Positions 17,531-26,556 of a stretch of 64,000 bases of DNA are shown piece by piece. This DNA is from Tateyamaria sp. syn59 (lineage in GTDB: Bacteria; Pseudomonadota; Alphaproteobacteria; Rhodobacterales; Rhodobacteraceae). A model generated the notes under the pieces. That model had not been told where the DNA came from and did no database searches. It saw nothing but the letters and a program-made list of their open reading frames with translations. Position 1 is the first letter of the stretch. Every line of letters starts with the position of its first letter. Position numbers and translations under genes: made by a program. The DNA is taken from the NCBI RefSeq assembly GCF_007995245.1, contig NZ_VCBA01000003.1, positions 1-64,000 on the forward strand, given 5' to 3'.

Positions 17531-18184
17531 CTAGACGTGCGTTTGAGCGTGGTGGCGGTCGGGGTGTTCAAGGTGGGGGACTGCGTTGAACATCACGGGC
17601 GACCAGGTGCCGCCGATCGGGTGCAGGCGGTGCATAGAGGTGTTCATGATTGCGAGCGCGACGTTGGCCATTGCGCTGACTTCGAGCCCGAGATGGAGCC
17701 GCATGGTCATGGCGATGAGGCCGCCCGAGGTGACGACCAGGGCGGGGCCGTCGCCCTCGCCGATTTCGGTCAGCGCGTCCTTGATCCGTTTTTCAAAGTC
17801 AGAGAACCGTTCGGGGACGTTGTCGAGTTTGTCGTCCTGCCAGTGGGCCAGCACCTTGGGGAAGTGGTGGACGAATTCTGAGGGGGCCGTAGGGACGGGG
17901 ATGCCGTGTTCGGCCTCCAGCGCTTGCGCCATGGTGAAGTATTCAAGCTCGTTCAGGCGCGGGTCTTCGGTGGCCCTCATCCCCGTGTCCATGCCGTTTG
18001 CCGTTTCGCGGTGGCGGCGGAGGGTGCCAGTGTAGAGCCGCGTGTGGTGCTGGTGCGTAGCCCGCATGTGGTCGCCGAGCCAGGCCGATTGCTGGTGCCC
18101 GAGGCCCGAGAGCTGGTCGTAGCTGGCTTCGTCCTTGGCATGCGTGTTGGCCTGGCCGTGGCGGATAAGTGTGATGTGGGACAT
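17531..18184 (-). CDS. histidine phosphatase family protein
   Basis: A branch-1 histidine phosphatase (phosphoglycerate-mutase-like fold) of 217 residues. The catalytic RHG is in LIRHGQANTHAKD at the N terminus, and the second-half signature appears as ALVVTSGGLIAMTMRL. The usual second catalytic His (in SHGG) is replaced by Ser-Gly in TSGG, as in several members of this family. The open frame reaches 18778 but is low-complexity Arg/Pro-rich before the ATG at 18184, clearly a shadow of the permease gene. It probably starts the operon with the GST and saccharopine dehydrogenase. Confidence 0.85.
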   Translation of the reverse strand: MSHITLIRHGQANTHAKDEASYDQLSGLGHQQSAWLGDHMRATHQHHTRLYTGTLRRHRETANGMDTGMRATEDPRLNELEYFTMAQALEAEHGIPVPTAPSEFVHHFPKVLAHWQDDKLDNVPERFSDFEKRIKDALTEIGEGDGPALVVTSGGLIAMTMRLHLGLEVSAMANVALAIMNTSMHRLHPIGGTWSPVMFNAVPHLEHPDRHHAQTHV

Positions 18185-18285
18185 GGGTGCCTGTTGTTCT
18201 GTTGTCCCTGTTCTAGGCCGGTGCTGTTCCTGTGGAAAGTGCGGGAGCCTCCGGCGGTGGTTTATTTTGCGAAATGAAGAATGGA

Positions 18286-19329
18286 TCAGGCGCGTTGGAG
18301 GCGGCCGACGAAGGCGGGGAGGAGGACGGTGAGGAAGAGGAGGCGGGCGACGTGGGCAGCGGCGACGAAGCCGGGGTTTGCGCCGAGGACGACGCCCATG
18401 GCGATCATCGTCTCCAAGCCTCCGGGGGCGAAGGCGATCAGGACGTGGGTGGGCTCGAAGCCGAGCGTGTAGGCGACGGGGATCGCGGCGGCGAGCGCCA
18501 TGAGGACGGTGAGTGTGGTGACGGTGAGCCCTGCGAACAGGGATTGGGCGAGGGCGCGGCGGGTGATGCCGTTGAACCGTGCGCCGATCAGTGTGCCGAC
18601 GGTCATCAGCCCGGCGTAGCTGAGCCAGGGGTGCATAACGCCCGGTGTGACTTCGGTCGCGTGGCCGAGGGCGGAGGCGACCATGCCGCCGATCAGGAGC
18701 GGGGCGGGCAGGCCGATCTTGTCGAGTGCGTAGCCGAGTGTGAGCCCTGCGACGAGGAGGAGGCCGAGGTGGCTCCACACCATGGGAGGGCCTGGGGGTA
18801 GGACCTGTCCGGTGAGTTCGAAGCCGAAGGCCAGGGCGATGGCCGGGACCGTGAGGGTGAGGGCGAGGAGGCGGACGGACTGGATGACGACGATGCGCGT
18901 GGTGTCGAGGTTGAGGCCGGTTGAGAGGCCCACCACGAAGCTGAGATGGCCGGGGGCGGCGGCGAGGTAGGCGCTGCGTTTGTCGAGGCCGAAGCCGTGG
19001 TGCAGGAGCCTGCCGCAGAGCCAGAGTGTGGCCCAGAGCATCAGCCCGAGGGCTGCAAAGGCGAGCGGCCAGCGCAGCATGGCCGCCGTTGCGTTGCTGT
19101 CCACGCCGCTGCCGATGGAAACGCCCACCAGCAGGAAGACGAGGTTCCGCACCGTGTCGTCGATGCCTGTGCGCAGCCCTGCGAGGGCGGCGAGGCTGAC
19201 CAGCAATGCGGGGCCTGTGAGCACCGCGATGGGGGCGCCGATGGCTTCGGCGATTCCTGCGCCGATGGCGCCGACGATCAGGGTTTGTGCGGTGATACGG
19301 AGGCTGTCGGGGGAAGGACGTGCGAGCAT
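18286..19329 (-). CDS. AbrB family transporter-like membrane protein
   Basis: The 347-residue protein has about ten hydrophobic helices arranged as two repeats, typical of the AbrB (ammonia monooxygenase-like) membrane family. The repeats contain AAPGHLSFVVGLSTG (near 133) and FAPGGLETMIAMG (near 305). It is not the AbrB DNA-binding protein. Transport function is predicted, and the substrate is unknown. It is divergent from the formate dehydrogenase gene, with about 150 bases between them that must hold both promoters; I could not place either. Confidence 0.85.
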   Translation of the reverse strand: MLARPSPDSLRITAQTLIVGAIGAGIAEAIGAPIAVLTGPALLVSLAALAGLRTGIDDTVRNLVFLLVGVSIGSGVDSNATAAMLRWPLAFAALGLMLWATLWLCGRLLHHGFGLDKRSAYLAAAPGHLSFVVGLSTGLNLDTTRIVVIQSVRLLALTLTVPAIALAFGFELTGQVLPPGPPMVWSHLGLLLVAGLTLGYALDKIGLPAPLLIGGMVASALGHATEVTPGVMHPWLSYAGLMTVGTLIGARFNGITRRALAQSLFAGLTVTTLTVLMALAAAIPVAYTLGFEPTHVLIAFAPGGLETMIAMGVVLGANPGFVAAAHVARLLFLTVLLPAFVGRLQRA

Positions 19330-19478
19330 GCTCTTTGGCTACCTCTGTTGCCGGGGGTGAGCAATGGTTGCGGATCGGAAACCTTGATGGCGCAAAACCG
19401 GGGTGCGGTGTCGGGATTGGGAGTCACGGGATTGCGCGCACTCTCCTATATCTAAGGCAGAACAGGGAGATGCGGCAG

Positions 19479-22244
19479 ATGTCGGATATGGTGACGTTCA
19501 CGCTGGATGGACAGGAAGTGCAAGCCGAGGCTGGCATGACCATTTGGGAAGTGGCCCATGGTCGCGGTCTGGTGATCCCGCATCTGTGTCACAAGCCTGC
19601 GCCGGGGTATCGCCCGGATGGGAACTGTCGCGCCTGCATGGTTGAGATTGAAGGCGAGCGGGTTTTGGCCGCCTCGTGCATTCGCGAGCCGTCCGAGGGG
19701 ATGGTTGTGACGACCAATTCGGCGCGGGCCGAGAATGCGCGCAAGATGGTGGTCGAGATGCTGGTGGCCGATCAGCCCGAGCGGGATGTCGCCCATGACA
19801 AGTCCGCCCATCTTTGGGACATGGCGGAGATGAACGGTGTGTCCGAGAGCCGGTTTCCTAAGCTGGAAGAAGGGCGGATTCCGCTGCTGGACGATTCCCA
19901 TGTGGCGATGTCTGTGAACCTCGATGCCTGTATTCAGTGTGGGCTGTGCGTGCGGGCTTGTCGTGAGGTGCAGGTCAACGATGTGATCGGCATGGCGGGG
20001 CGGGGGCATGATGCCTATCCGACCTTTGATTTTGCTGACCCGATGGGTGAGAGCACCTGTGTCGCCTGCGGCGAATGTGTGCAGGCCTGTCCGACGGGTG
20101 CTTTGATGCCGTCCACGGTTGTGGATGATGCGCAAGTTGGGGACAGCAAGGACTACGACAGCGAGGTTGAGAGCATTTGCCCGTTCTGCGGTGTGGGCTG
20201 TCAGGTGTCGTTGAAGGTGAAGGACGGCAAGGTCAAGTATGTCGAGGGCATCAATGGCCCTGCGAATGAGGGGCGCCTTTGTGTGAAGGGGCGCTTTGGC
20301 TTTGACTATATTCATCACGATCACCGTCTGACCAAGCCGCTGATCCGGCGCGAGGATGCGCCTGCTAAGGGGCTGAATGTGGACCCCGGCGATTGGTCGA
20401 CGCATTTCCGCGAAGCTTCCTGGGACGAGGCGCTGGATTTTGCGGCGAACGGGTTGAAGGGCCGGGGGCGCGAGGTGGCTGGCTTTGGGTCGGCCAAGTG
20501 TACCAACGAGGAAGCCTACCTGTTTCAGAAGATGATCCGGCAGGGCTTTGGCCACAACAACGTCGATCACTGTACCCGGCTGTGTCACGCGAGTTCTGTT
20601 GCCGCGCTGATGGAGAATGTGGGGTCGGGGGCTGTCACCGCGACCTTTAACGAGATCGAGAATGCGGATGTGGCGATTGCGATTGGGTGTAACCCGATCG
20701 AGAACCACCCGGTGGCCGCCACCTATTTCAAGCAGTTCACCAAGCGTGGTGGGAAGCTGATCGTGATGGACCCGCGGGGGCAGGCTCTGAAGCGCTTTGC
20801 CAGCCATATGCTGCAATTCCGGCCCGGAGCGGATGTGTCGATGTTGAACGCGATCATGCATGTGATCGTGGAAGAGGGGCTGTACGACCAGCAGTATATC
20901 GACGCCTACACCGAGAATTGGGAGGCGGAGAAGGCGCATCTGGAGGGCTTTGCGCCGGAGAAGATGGCGGAGATTTGCGGGATTGAGGCGGATGTGCTGC
21001 GCGATGTGGCGCGGACCTTTGCTGGCGCCAAGTCGGCGATGATCTTCTGGGGCATGGGTGTGTCGCAGCACATTCATGGGACCGATAACTCGCGCTGTCT
21101 GATTTCGCTGGCGCTGATGACGGGGCAGGTTGGGCGCCCGGGTGCTGGGCTGCATCCGCTGCGGGGGCAGAACAATGTGCAGGGGGCGAGTGATGCTGGC
21201 CTGATCCCGATGTTCTTGCCGGACTATCAGACGGTGACAGATGATGGCGTGCGGTCGGCGTTCACGGACGTTTGGGGGTCTGGTGACTTCTCCAATGAGA
21301 AGGGGCTGACCGTGACCGAAATTATGGATGCTGTTCACGCGGATCAGATCAAGGCGATGTATATTCTGGGGGAAAACCCGGCCATGTCGGACCCGGATGT
21401 GGAGCATGCGCGGGATGCGCTGGCGAAGCTGGATCATCTGGTGGTGCAGGACATTTTCATCACCGAAACGGCGAACTATGCCGATGTGATCCTGCCGGCG
21501 AGTGCCTTTGCCGAGAAGACGGGGACGGTGACCAATACGAACCGTCAGGTGCAGATGGGTCGGCCTGCGGTCCCACCGCCCGGCGAGGCCAAGGAAGACT
21601 GGTGGATTGAGGTCGAACTGGCGAAGCGGCTAGGTCTGGGTTGGACCTATCAGAGCCCGGCGGATGTGTTTGCCGAGATGAAGCTGAACATGAAGTCGCT
21701 GGATAACATCACCTGGGATCGGCTTGAGGGGCAGAATGCGGTGACCTATCCATCGCTCAGCCCGGAAGATCCGGGGCAGGCGATTGTGTTTGGTGACGGG
21801 TTCCCAAGGCCTGAGGGGCGGGCGCGCTTTACCCCTGCGGCTGTGATTGCGCCGGATGATGTGCCGGATGCGGAGTATCCGATGATCCTGACAACGGGTC
21901 GGCAGTTGGAGCATTGGCATACCGGGTCGATGACCCGCCGTGCGACCGTGCTGGATGCGGTGGAGCCGGAGGCGAATTGTTCGTTGCACCCGTCGACGTT
22001 GCGGAAGCTGGGGGCTGTGCCGGGGGATATGGTGCGTTTGACGACCAAGCGTGGCTCTATCGAGATCATGGCCCGTGAGGATCGGGCTGTGTCGCCGGAT
22101 ATGGTGTTCTTGCCCTTTGCTTATGTGGAGGCGGCGGCGAACATTCTGACGAACCCGGCGGTGGATCCTTATGGGAAGATCCCGGAGTTCAAGTTTTCGG
22201 CTGTGCACGTTGAAGCTGTCGCCGGGGCTGTGGCGGCGGAGTGA
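19479..22244 (+). CDS. formate dehydrogenase alpha subunit, molybdenum type
   Basis: Oxidises formate to CO2. The 921-residue protein has an N-terminal [2Fe-2S] domain (HLCHKPAPGYRPDGNCRACM, residues about 35-55) and two ferredoxin-type clusters (CIQCGLCVRAC, CVACGECVQAC). Next come the [4Fe-4S] site CPFCGVGC, the bis-MGD catalytic domain with HCTRLCHASS near 364-373 (Cys, not Sec), and a C-terminal molydopterin-binding domain (TGRQLEHWHTGSMTRR). I chose ATG 19479, nine bases after AGGGAG; other in-frame ATGs are at 19470 and 19488. No beta, gamma or FdhD gene is adjacent, so its electron acceptor is unknown. Confidence 0.93.
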   Translation: MSDMVTFTLDGQEVQAEAGMTIWEVAHGRGLVIPHLCHKPAPGYRPDGNCRACMVEIEGERVLAASCIREPSEGMVVTTNSARAENARKMVVEMLVADQPERDVAHDKSAHLWDMAEMNGVSESRFPKLEEGRIPLLDDSHVAMSVNLDACIQCGLCVRACREVQVNDVIGMAGRGHDAYPTFDFADPMGESTCVACGECVQACPTGALMPSTVVDDAQVGDSKDYDSEVESICPFCGVGCQVSLKVKDGKVKYVEGINGPANEGRLCVKGRFGFDYIHHDHRLTKPLIRREDAPAKGLNVDPGDWSTHFREASWDEALDFAANGLKGRGREVAGFGSAKCTNEEAYLFQKMIRQGFGHNNVDHCTRLCHASSVAALMENVGSGAVTATFNEIENADVAIAIGCNPIENHPVAATYFKQFTKRGGKLIVMDPRGQALKRFASHMLQFRPGADVSMLNAIMHVIVEEGLYDQQYIDAYTENWEAEKAHLEGFAPEKMAEICGIEADVLRDVARTFAGAKSAMIFWGMGVSQHIHGTDNSRCLISLALMTGQVGRPGAGLHPLRGQNNVQGASDAGLIPMFLPDYQTVTDDGVRSAFTDVWGSGDFSNEKGLTVTEIMDAVHADQIKAMYILGENPAMSDPDVEHARDALAKLDHLVVQDIFITETANYADVILPASAFAEKTGTVTNTNRQVQMGRPAVPPPGEAKEDWWIEVELAKRLGLGWTYQSPADVFAEMKLNMKSLDNITWDRLEGQNAVTYPSLSPEDPGQAIVFGDGFPRPEGRARFTPAAVIAPDDVPDAEYPMILTTGRQLEHWHTGSMTRRATVLDAVEPEANCSLHPSTLRKLGAVPGDMVRLTTKRGSIEIMAREDRAVSPDMVFLPFAYVEAAANILTNPAVDPYGKIPEFKFSAVHVEAVAGAVAAE

Positions 22245-22285
22245 GCCACATGTGCGCCTGACGGCGCGCGCGATTTATTTTTGCT

Positions 22286-22340
22286 GACGAGGGGCTCTGC
22301 CCCTCGAGCTCCCCGTCGTATTTACAGTCAGAAGAAGGGG
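22286..22340. repeat. dispersed intergenic repeat with hairpin, copy 2
   Basis: A perfect eight-pair stem CGAGGGGC/GCCCCTCG with loop TCT lies at 22288-22306, followed by CCCCGTCGTATTTACAGTCA and GAAGAAGGGG. It is the plus-orientation partner of the element at 3529-3596. The last purine-rich bases also serve as the ribosome-binding site of the next gene. The hairpin may terminate the formate dehydrogenase transcript. Confidence 0.65.
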
Positions 22341-22346
22341 ATTGCG

Positions 22347-23549
22347 TTGGCGTTGAATTCTGAGCGGTTTTTGGCGGATTTGCATATGCTGCGGTCCTTT
22401 GGGGCGTCGGGTGTGGGCAAGGGTGTGGTGCGGCCTGCATACTCCGAGGCTGACATGGCGGCGCGGGATTGGTTAGCCTCGCGGATGGCTGAGGCCGGGC
22501 TTGAGCCGCGCTTTGATGCGATGGTAAACTTGTTTGGGTTGGCGGAGGGGACTTCGCTACTGCTTGGGTCGCATTCGGACAGTCAGCCGCAGGGTGGTTG
22601 GTTGGATGGGGCGCTGGGCGTTGTCGCCGCTTTGGAGGTTGCGCGGGCCAGTATTGAGGCTGGTGGGCCTGCGATTTCGGTTGTGTCGTTTCAGGATGAA
22701 GAGGGGCGCTATGGGGTGACCACCGGATCGAATGTGTGGTCCGGTGGGTTGTCTTTGGCTGAGGCGGATGCGCTGGTGGATCATGAAGGCGTGACGCTGG
22801 GTGATGCGCGCCGGGTTGTCGGGGAGCGGATTGGGGCGCCGGTTGATCCGGGGCGGTTCACCGGATTCATCGAGTTGCATATCGAGCAGGGGGCGACGTT
22901 GGATGCTGCTGGGGAGCGGATTGGGGTTGTGACCGACATCGTTGGTATTCGGGATCGGGTCATCACGCTGACCGGGCAGCAGAACCATGCGGGGACCACC
23001 GCGATGTCGCTGCGTCGGGATGCGTTTCAGGGGCTTGTCGCCTTTTCCAGCCGGTTGAATGAGCGGTTGCGCAACGTGGTGACGCCGTCGTCCGTTTGGA
23101 CGATTGGGCATGTGGTTGTGGCGCCCAATGCGTCATCCATCGTGCCGGGGCAGGTGCGGTTTTCGATGCAGTGGCGGGATGGCGATGCGGACCGGTTGGC
23201 GCGGATGGAGGCGGTGATCGAGGAGACCTTGGCCGAGGTGGCGGGTGAGATGGGTCTTGGTGTCGAGATGGGGCCGTTGTTGGGGTTGGAGCCTGTGGCG
23301 ATGGATGTCGATCTGCGCGCGCGGTTGGAGGCTGGGGCGGAGGCAGTCGCACCGGGGAAGTGGCGGTGCATGCCCTCGGGAGCGCTGCACGATGCGACCA
23401 ATGTGGCGCGGGTGCTGCCGGTCGCGATGCTGTTTGTGCCGTCCATTGGCGGGATCAGCCATGCGTTCGAGGAAGATACGGATGAGGCCGATCTGGTGGC
23501 GGGCCTGCGGGTGCTGGCCCATGCGGCAGGGCTTCAGGCTTTGGCGTAG
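22347..23549 (+). CDS. M20 family Zn-dependent amidohydrolase (allantoate/N-carbamoyl-amino-acid hydrolase type)
   Basis: This family removes carbamoyl or ureido groups from N-carbamoyl amino acids, allantoate or ureidoglycine. Metal ligands are recognisable in [11 protein letters not shown] and GWLDGALGV (near 75-90), [10 protein letters not shown] (near 113), ELHIEQG (near 175) and GISHAFEE (near 370). The dimer-domain motif [17 protein letters not shown] is near 210. No ATG or GTG fits; I take the TTG at 22347 after the GAAGAAGGGG purine run (400 residues), with TTG 22353 as an alternative. Urate oxidation and urea/amide genes elsewhere in the window make a purine-ureide role plausible but not shown. 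Confidence 0.88.
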   Translation: MALNSERFLADLHMLRSFGASGVGKGVVRPAYSEADMAARDWLASRMAEAGLEPRFDAMVNLFGLAEGTSLLLGSHSDSQPQGGWLDGALGVVAALEVARASIEAGGPAISVVSFQDEEGRYGVTTGSNVWSGGLSLAEADALVDHEGVTLGDARRVVGERIGAPVDPGRFTGFIELHIEQGATLDAAGERIGVVTDIVGIRDRVITLTGQQNHAGTTAMSLRRDAFQGLVAFSSRLNERLRNVVTPSSVWTIGHVVVAPNASSIVPGQVRFSMQWRDGDADRLARMEAVIEETLAEVAGEMGLGVEMGPLLGLEPVAMDVDLRARLEAGAEAVAPGKWRCMPSGALHDATNVARVLPVAMLFVPSIGGISHAFEEDTDEADLVAGLRVLAHAAGLQALA

Positions 23550-23752
23550 CCCCGTCTGAGCGCGCGTTTGCGGTAGCGGTCGGCGGCGGTGGAGGCCGCG
23601 CGCAGGTCGCTGTGGCAGGTGATGCGGCGGCAGGGTTTGCCACCTTTGACGCCCCATTCGATCACCACGGAGGCTTCCGCGAAGAGGTTGAACGTGATTT
23701 CGACCCGGTAGAACCGGGCGTCGTCAGAACGGTAGAGGAGCGCTTCGACCAT
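23534..23752 (-). CDS. WGR domain protein
   Basis: This 72-residue protein consists almost only of a WGR domain, with [26 protein letters not shown]; here the WGR tripeptide reads WGV. WGR domains bind nucleic acid ends in PARPs and are common as small stand-alone proteins in alphaproteobacteria. It converges on the amidohydrolase gene with a 16-base overlap of the 3' ends and lies just upstream of the response regulator gene on the same strand. Function unknown. Confidence 0.8.
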   Translation of the reverse strand: MVEALLYRSDDARFYRVEITFNLFAEASVVIEWGVKGGKPCRRITCHSDLRAASTAADRYRKRALRRGYAKA

Positions 23753-23779
23753 GAGGTGATTCTGGCATGAGTTGAATCC

Positions 23780-24481
23780 TCATGTCCACTGCACATCGCC
23801 CAGAAAGATGTAACCGGCGCCATAGATCGTTTTGATCAGGCGGGGGTTTTTCGGGTCTTCGCGCAGTTTTGTGCGCAGGCGGCTGATGCGGACGTCCATG
23901 GCGCGGTCAAAGCTGTCGCCTGCGCCGCCGCCGAGCATTTCCTGCATTTGGGCGCGGCTGATCAGCCGTTTGGGGGCGTCGAGGAAGAGGCGGAGCACTT
24001 CGCCTTCTGCGTGGGAGAAGGGGGTTTCGCTGCCCTTGTCATCGGTCAGCGTGTAGCTGTCGAAGGAGGCGGTCCAGCCGTTGAAATTGGCGATCTGGCC
24101 GGTTTGTGTGGTGGCTTTGGGGGTGCGCAGGCGGACGCGGATGCGGGCGACGACCTCGGCCGGGTCGAACGGCTTGATGATGTAGTCGTCGGCGCCGAGT
24201 TCGAGGCCCGTTACCCGGTCTTGTACCTGTGCGCGGCCTGAGATGATGATGACTGCAGCGCCTTGTTCGAGGGCGAGTTTGTGGACAAGTGTCAGGCCGT
24301 CGGTGTCGGGCAGGCCGAGGTCGACGAGGCACACGTCGGGTTTGTGGGTTTTGAGGGCGGCTTCGAAGGACGAGGCGCGGGAGAAGGAGAGGGTGCGGAA
24401 CCCGGCCTCTTCCAGCGCGTCGGCGAGGATCGTGCGGATCGCAGGTTCGTCGTCGAGGATGGTGACAAGGGGCTGGGTCAT
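23780..24481 (-). CDS. OmpR-type response regulator
   Basis: The 233-residue protein has a receiver domain in 1-120, with the acidic pair in ILDDEP, the phospho-acceptor Asp near 52 in VCLVDLGLPDTDG and the lysine in DYIIKPF. A winged-helix DNA-binding domain follows (SHAEGEVLRLFLDAPKRLISR to KTIYGAGYIF). Its ATG overlaps the stop of the upstream histidine kinase gene as ATGA, so the two form a pair. Targets unknown. Confidence 0.93.
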   Translation of the reverse strand: MTQPLVTILDDEPAIRTILADALEEAGFRTLSFSRASSFEAALKTHKPDVCLVDLGLPDTDGLTLVHKLALEQGAAVIIISGRAQVQDRVTGLELGADDYIIKPFDPAEVVARIRVRLRTPKATTQTGQIANFNGWTASFDSYTLTDDKGSETPFSHAEGEVLRLFLDAPKRLISRAQMQEMLGGGAGDSFDRAMDVRISRLRTKLREDPKNPRLIKTIYGAGYIFLGDVQWT

Positions 24482-26370
24482 GCGGCGTCTGCTTGCAGAA
24501 GGGCGGCGAGGTCTGAGGCTTCGAACGGTTTGCGCAGGACGGGGGCGGTGCGCGTGGCCGTTTGGAACGTGGGATCGCTTGGCAGGAGGGATGTCATCAG
24601 GATGACTGGCAGGCTGCCGTTCAGTTGGGTGGCAAGGTCGATCCCTGTGCGGGTGCCGGAGCCGAGGTTGATGTCGGACAGCACGAGGCCGATGTCGGGC
24701 AGGTCGGCGGTGAGGGCAATGGCCTCGTCCACGCCTGCGGCTTCGATGACCGCGTGGCCCATGCCCATCAGCAGATCGCGGTAGTGTTGGCGCAGGTCGG
24801 GGTCATCTTCGACCAGCAGCACGAGGGCCCCTGCCAGTTGCGGGGCGGGGCGTAGAGGCAGGCGCAGGCGGACTTGCGCGCCCACGTCGCCATTGCCGAG
24901 TTTCAGATCGCCGCCTGCGCGTTTGGTCATGTCGTAGACCATGGGCAGGCCCATGCCTGACCCTTCGGACCCCTTGGTCGTGAAGAAGGGGTCGAAGCCG
25001 TGTTCGAGCGCGTCGTTGGAGAAGCCGGGGCCGGTGTCGGTGACGATGAATTCGAGCCATGTGTCGTGGACGGGGCGGGCGGTGAGCGTGATTTCCCCGC
25101 CCGTGCCGCAGGCGTCGCGGGCGTTGAGGATGAGGTTCAGGAGGCTGTCCTTGACCAGTCCGGGGTCGAGCATGTGGGGGCCGGTGACGGTGGTGAAGGT
25201 GCTGAGCGTAAGACCCGGTGGCAGGGTCGATTGCGCCATGGTGGTGACGTCGGCCAGCAGCGTTTCGATGTCCGTGGCGGCGGGGCGCATGGCGCGGCCT
25301 GCGGTCATGTCGGCGATGGCATTGAGGAGTTCGCCGCCGCGTCTTGTGGCCGAAAGCGTGCCTTCGATCAGGTCGCTGGCACCTTGGGGGAGGTTATCCA
25401 TACGCGACAGTTTGGATTGCAGGCCGAGGATGATGGTCAGCAGGTTTGAGAAGTCGTGCGCCATGCCCGATGTCATTTGTGCGGCGAGCGTGCGGCGGCG
25501 GTTTTGTTGTAGGGCGACGCGGGCTTGCGTTTCCTCGGTAATGTCCATCGACAGGATGTAGACGCCGCCCGAGGCTTCGGGGGTGAAGGCCACACGGATG
25601 CGTCTGGCGCTGGCTTCATCGGTGAATTCGAAGACCGAAGCTTCGCCCTGATAGGCGCGGGCGAGGTTGGAGGTGATGCGACCGTAGGCAAAGGCGCCGA
25701 GCGCGTCGGAGATATGTTCGCCTACGATTTCCGAGGGGCGGCTGGGGATGACCGTACTGAGCCGTCTGTTGGAGTAGGTGTAGTGCCCTGTTGCGTCTAC
25801 GTGGGCGATGTGGGCGGGCATCATCTCTGTCGTGAGACGGGTGCGCGCCTCGGTTTCCGTCAGTTGGCGCTTGGCTTCTTCCAGCGCTGAGACGGTGGCG
25901 GCGAGCTGGCGGTTGGTCGAGCTGAGCGCTTCGGTGTGTTGCAGGACCTGATCGCTGAGTTCGGTGGCGCGGGCGCGCAGGAGCGCCTCTTGCGACTTGG
26001 TGTGGGAGATGTCGGTATAGACGGTGACCCATCCGCCTTGGGGGAGTGGCGAGCCTTCGACGGAGATTGTTCGGCCATTGGCGCGGGTGCGTTCCATGTA
26101 ATGCGGCTCGAACGCGAGGGCCTGGTCGACCCGTTCCTGCACGAAGGTGTCGAGGTCGTCGATGGGGCCGTATTCGCCGCGCTTGGCGAGGTGGGTTATC
26201 GTTTCGCGAAAGGTGGAGCCGGGTGTGACCAGCGCGTCGGGCAGGTCGAACATCTGCTGGAAGGGGGCATTGCACACGGCAAGGCGCAGGTCGCGGTCGT
26301 AGATCGTGAGCGCCTGCGCGATCAGGTTGAGGCCAGAGGCCGTCAGGGAGGCTGTGTGATCCTGTGCCAT
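24478..26370 (-). CDS. hybrid PAS sensor histidine kinase with receiver domain
   Basis: The 630-residue, apparently cytoplasmic kinase has a PAS domain at about 10-125 and a coiled coil to 170. A second PAS domain (about 175-285) contains the phrase HIAHVDATGHYTYSN. The phospho-acceptor His near residue 303 is in SGMAHDFSNLLTIILGL. The HATPase domain has NLILNARDACG, DTGPGF and GSGMGLPMVYDM. A C-terminal receiver (518-628) contains LVLSDINLGSG. It has no membrane segment, so an internal signal (redox, small molecule) is likely. It pairs with the OmpR-type regulator by ATGA overlap. Confidence 0.92.
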   Translation of the reverse strand: MAQDHTASLTASGLNLIAQALTIYDRDLRLAVCNAPFQQMFDLPDALVTPGSTFRETITHLAKRGEYGPIDDLDTFVQERVDQALAFEPHYMERTRANGRTISVEGSPLPQGGWVTVYTDISHTKSQEALLRARATELSDQVLQHTEALSSTNRQLAATVSALEEAKRQLTETEARTRLTTEMMPAHIAHVDATGHYTYSNRRLSTVIPSRPSEIVGEHISDALGAFAYGRITSNLARAYQGEASVFEFTDEASARRIRVAFTPEASGGVYILSMDITEETQARVALQQNRRRTLAAQMTSGMAHDFSNLLTIILGLQSKLSRMDNLPQGASDLIEGTLSATRRGGELLNAIADMTAGRAMRPAATDIETLLADVTTMAQSTLPPGLTLSTFTTVTGPHMLDPGLVKDSLLNLILNARDACGTGGEITLTARPVHDTWLEFIVTDTGPGFSNDALEHGFDPFFTTKGSEGSGMGLPMVYDMTKRAGGDLKLGNGDVGAQVRLRLPLRPAPQLAGALVLLVEDDPDLRQHYRDLLMGMGHAVIEAAGVDEAIALTADLPDIGLVLSDINLGSGTRTGIDLATQLNGSLPVILMTSLLPSDPTFQTATRTAPVLRKPFEASDLAALLQADAA

Positions 26371-26556
26371 GATCTATGGCTAGCACTGGATTTGCGCTGC
26401 GCACAACGGCTGCTGGTGGGCTGTTACAATTCGTAAGGATTGGGAAAACATCAGGAAAAAGTTGACGCGCAGCGTGAACCGGACATCCTTAGACGTGTAA
26501 GAATCGTCAAAGCGATCATGTGCGCCCCGGGGAGGGGGTGCTCGGGAGGAACATTC

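Noticed and set aside
19452-21437. 661-residue open frame on the minus strand
   Set aside because: Antisense shadow of the formate dehydrogenase gene, whose cofactor motifs are all intact on the plus strand.
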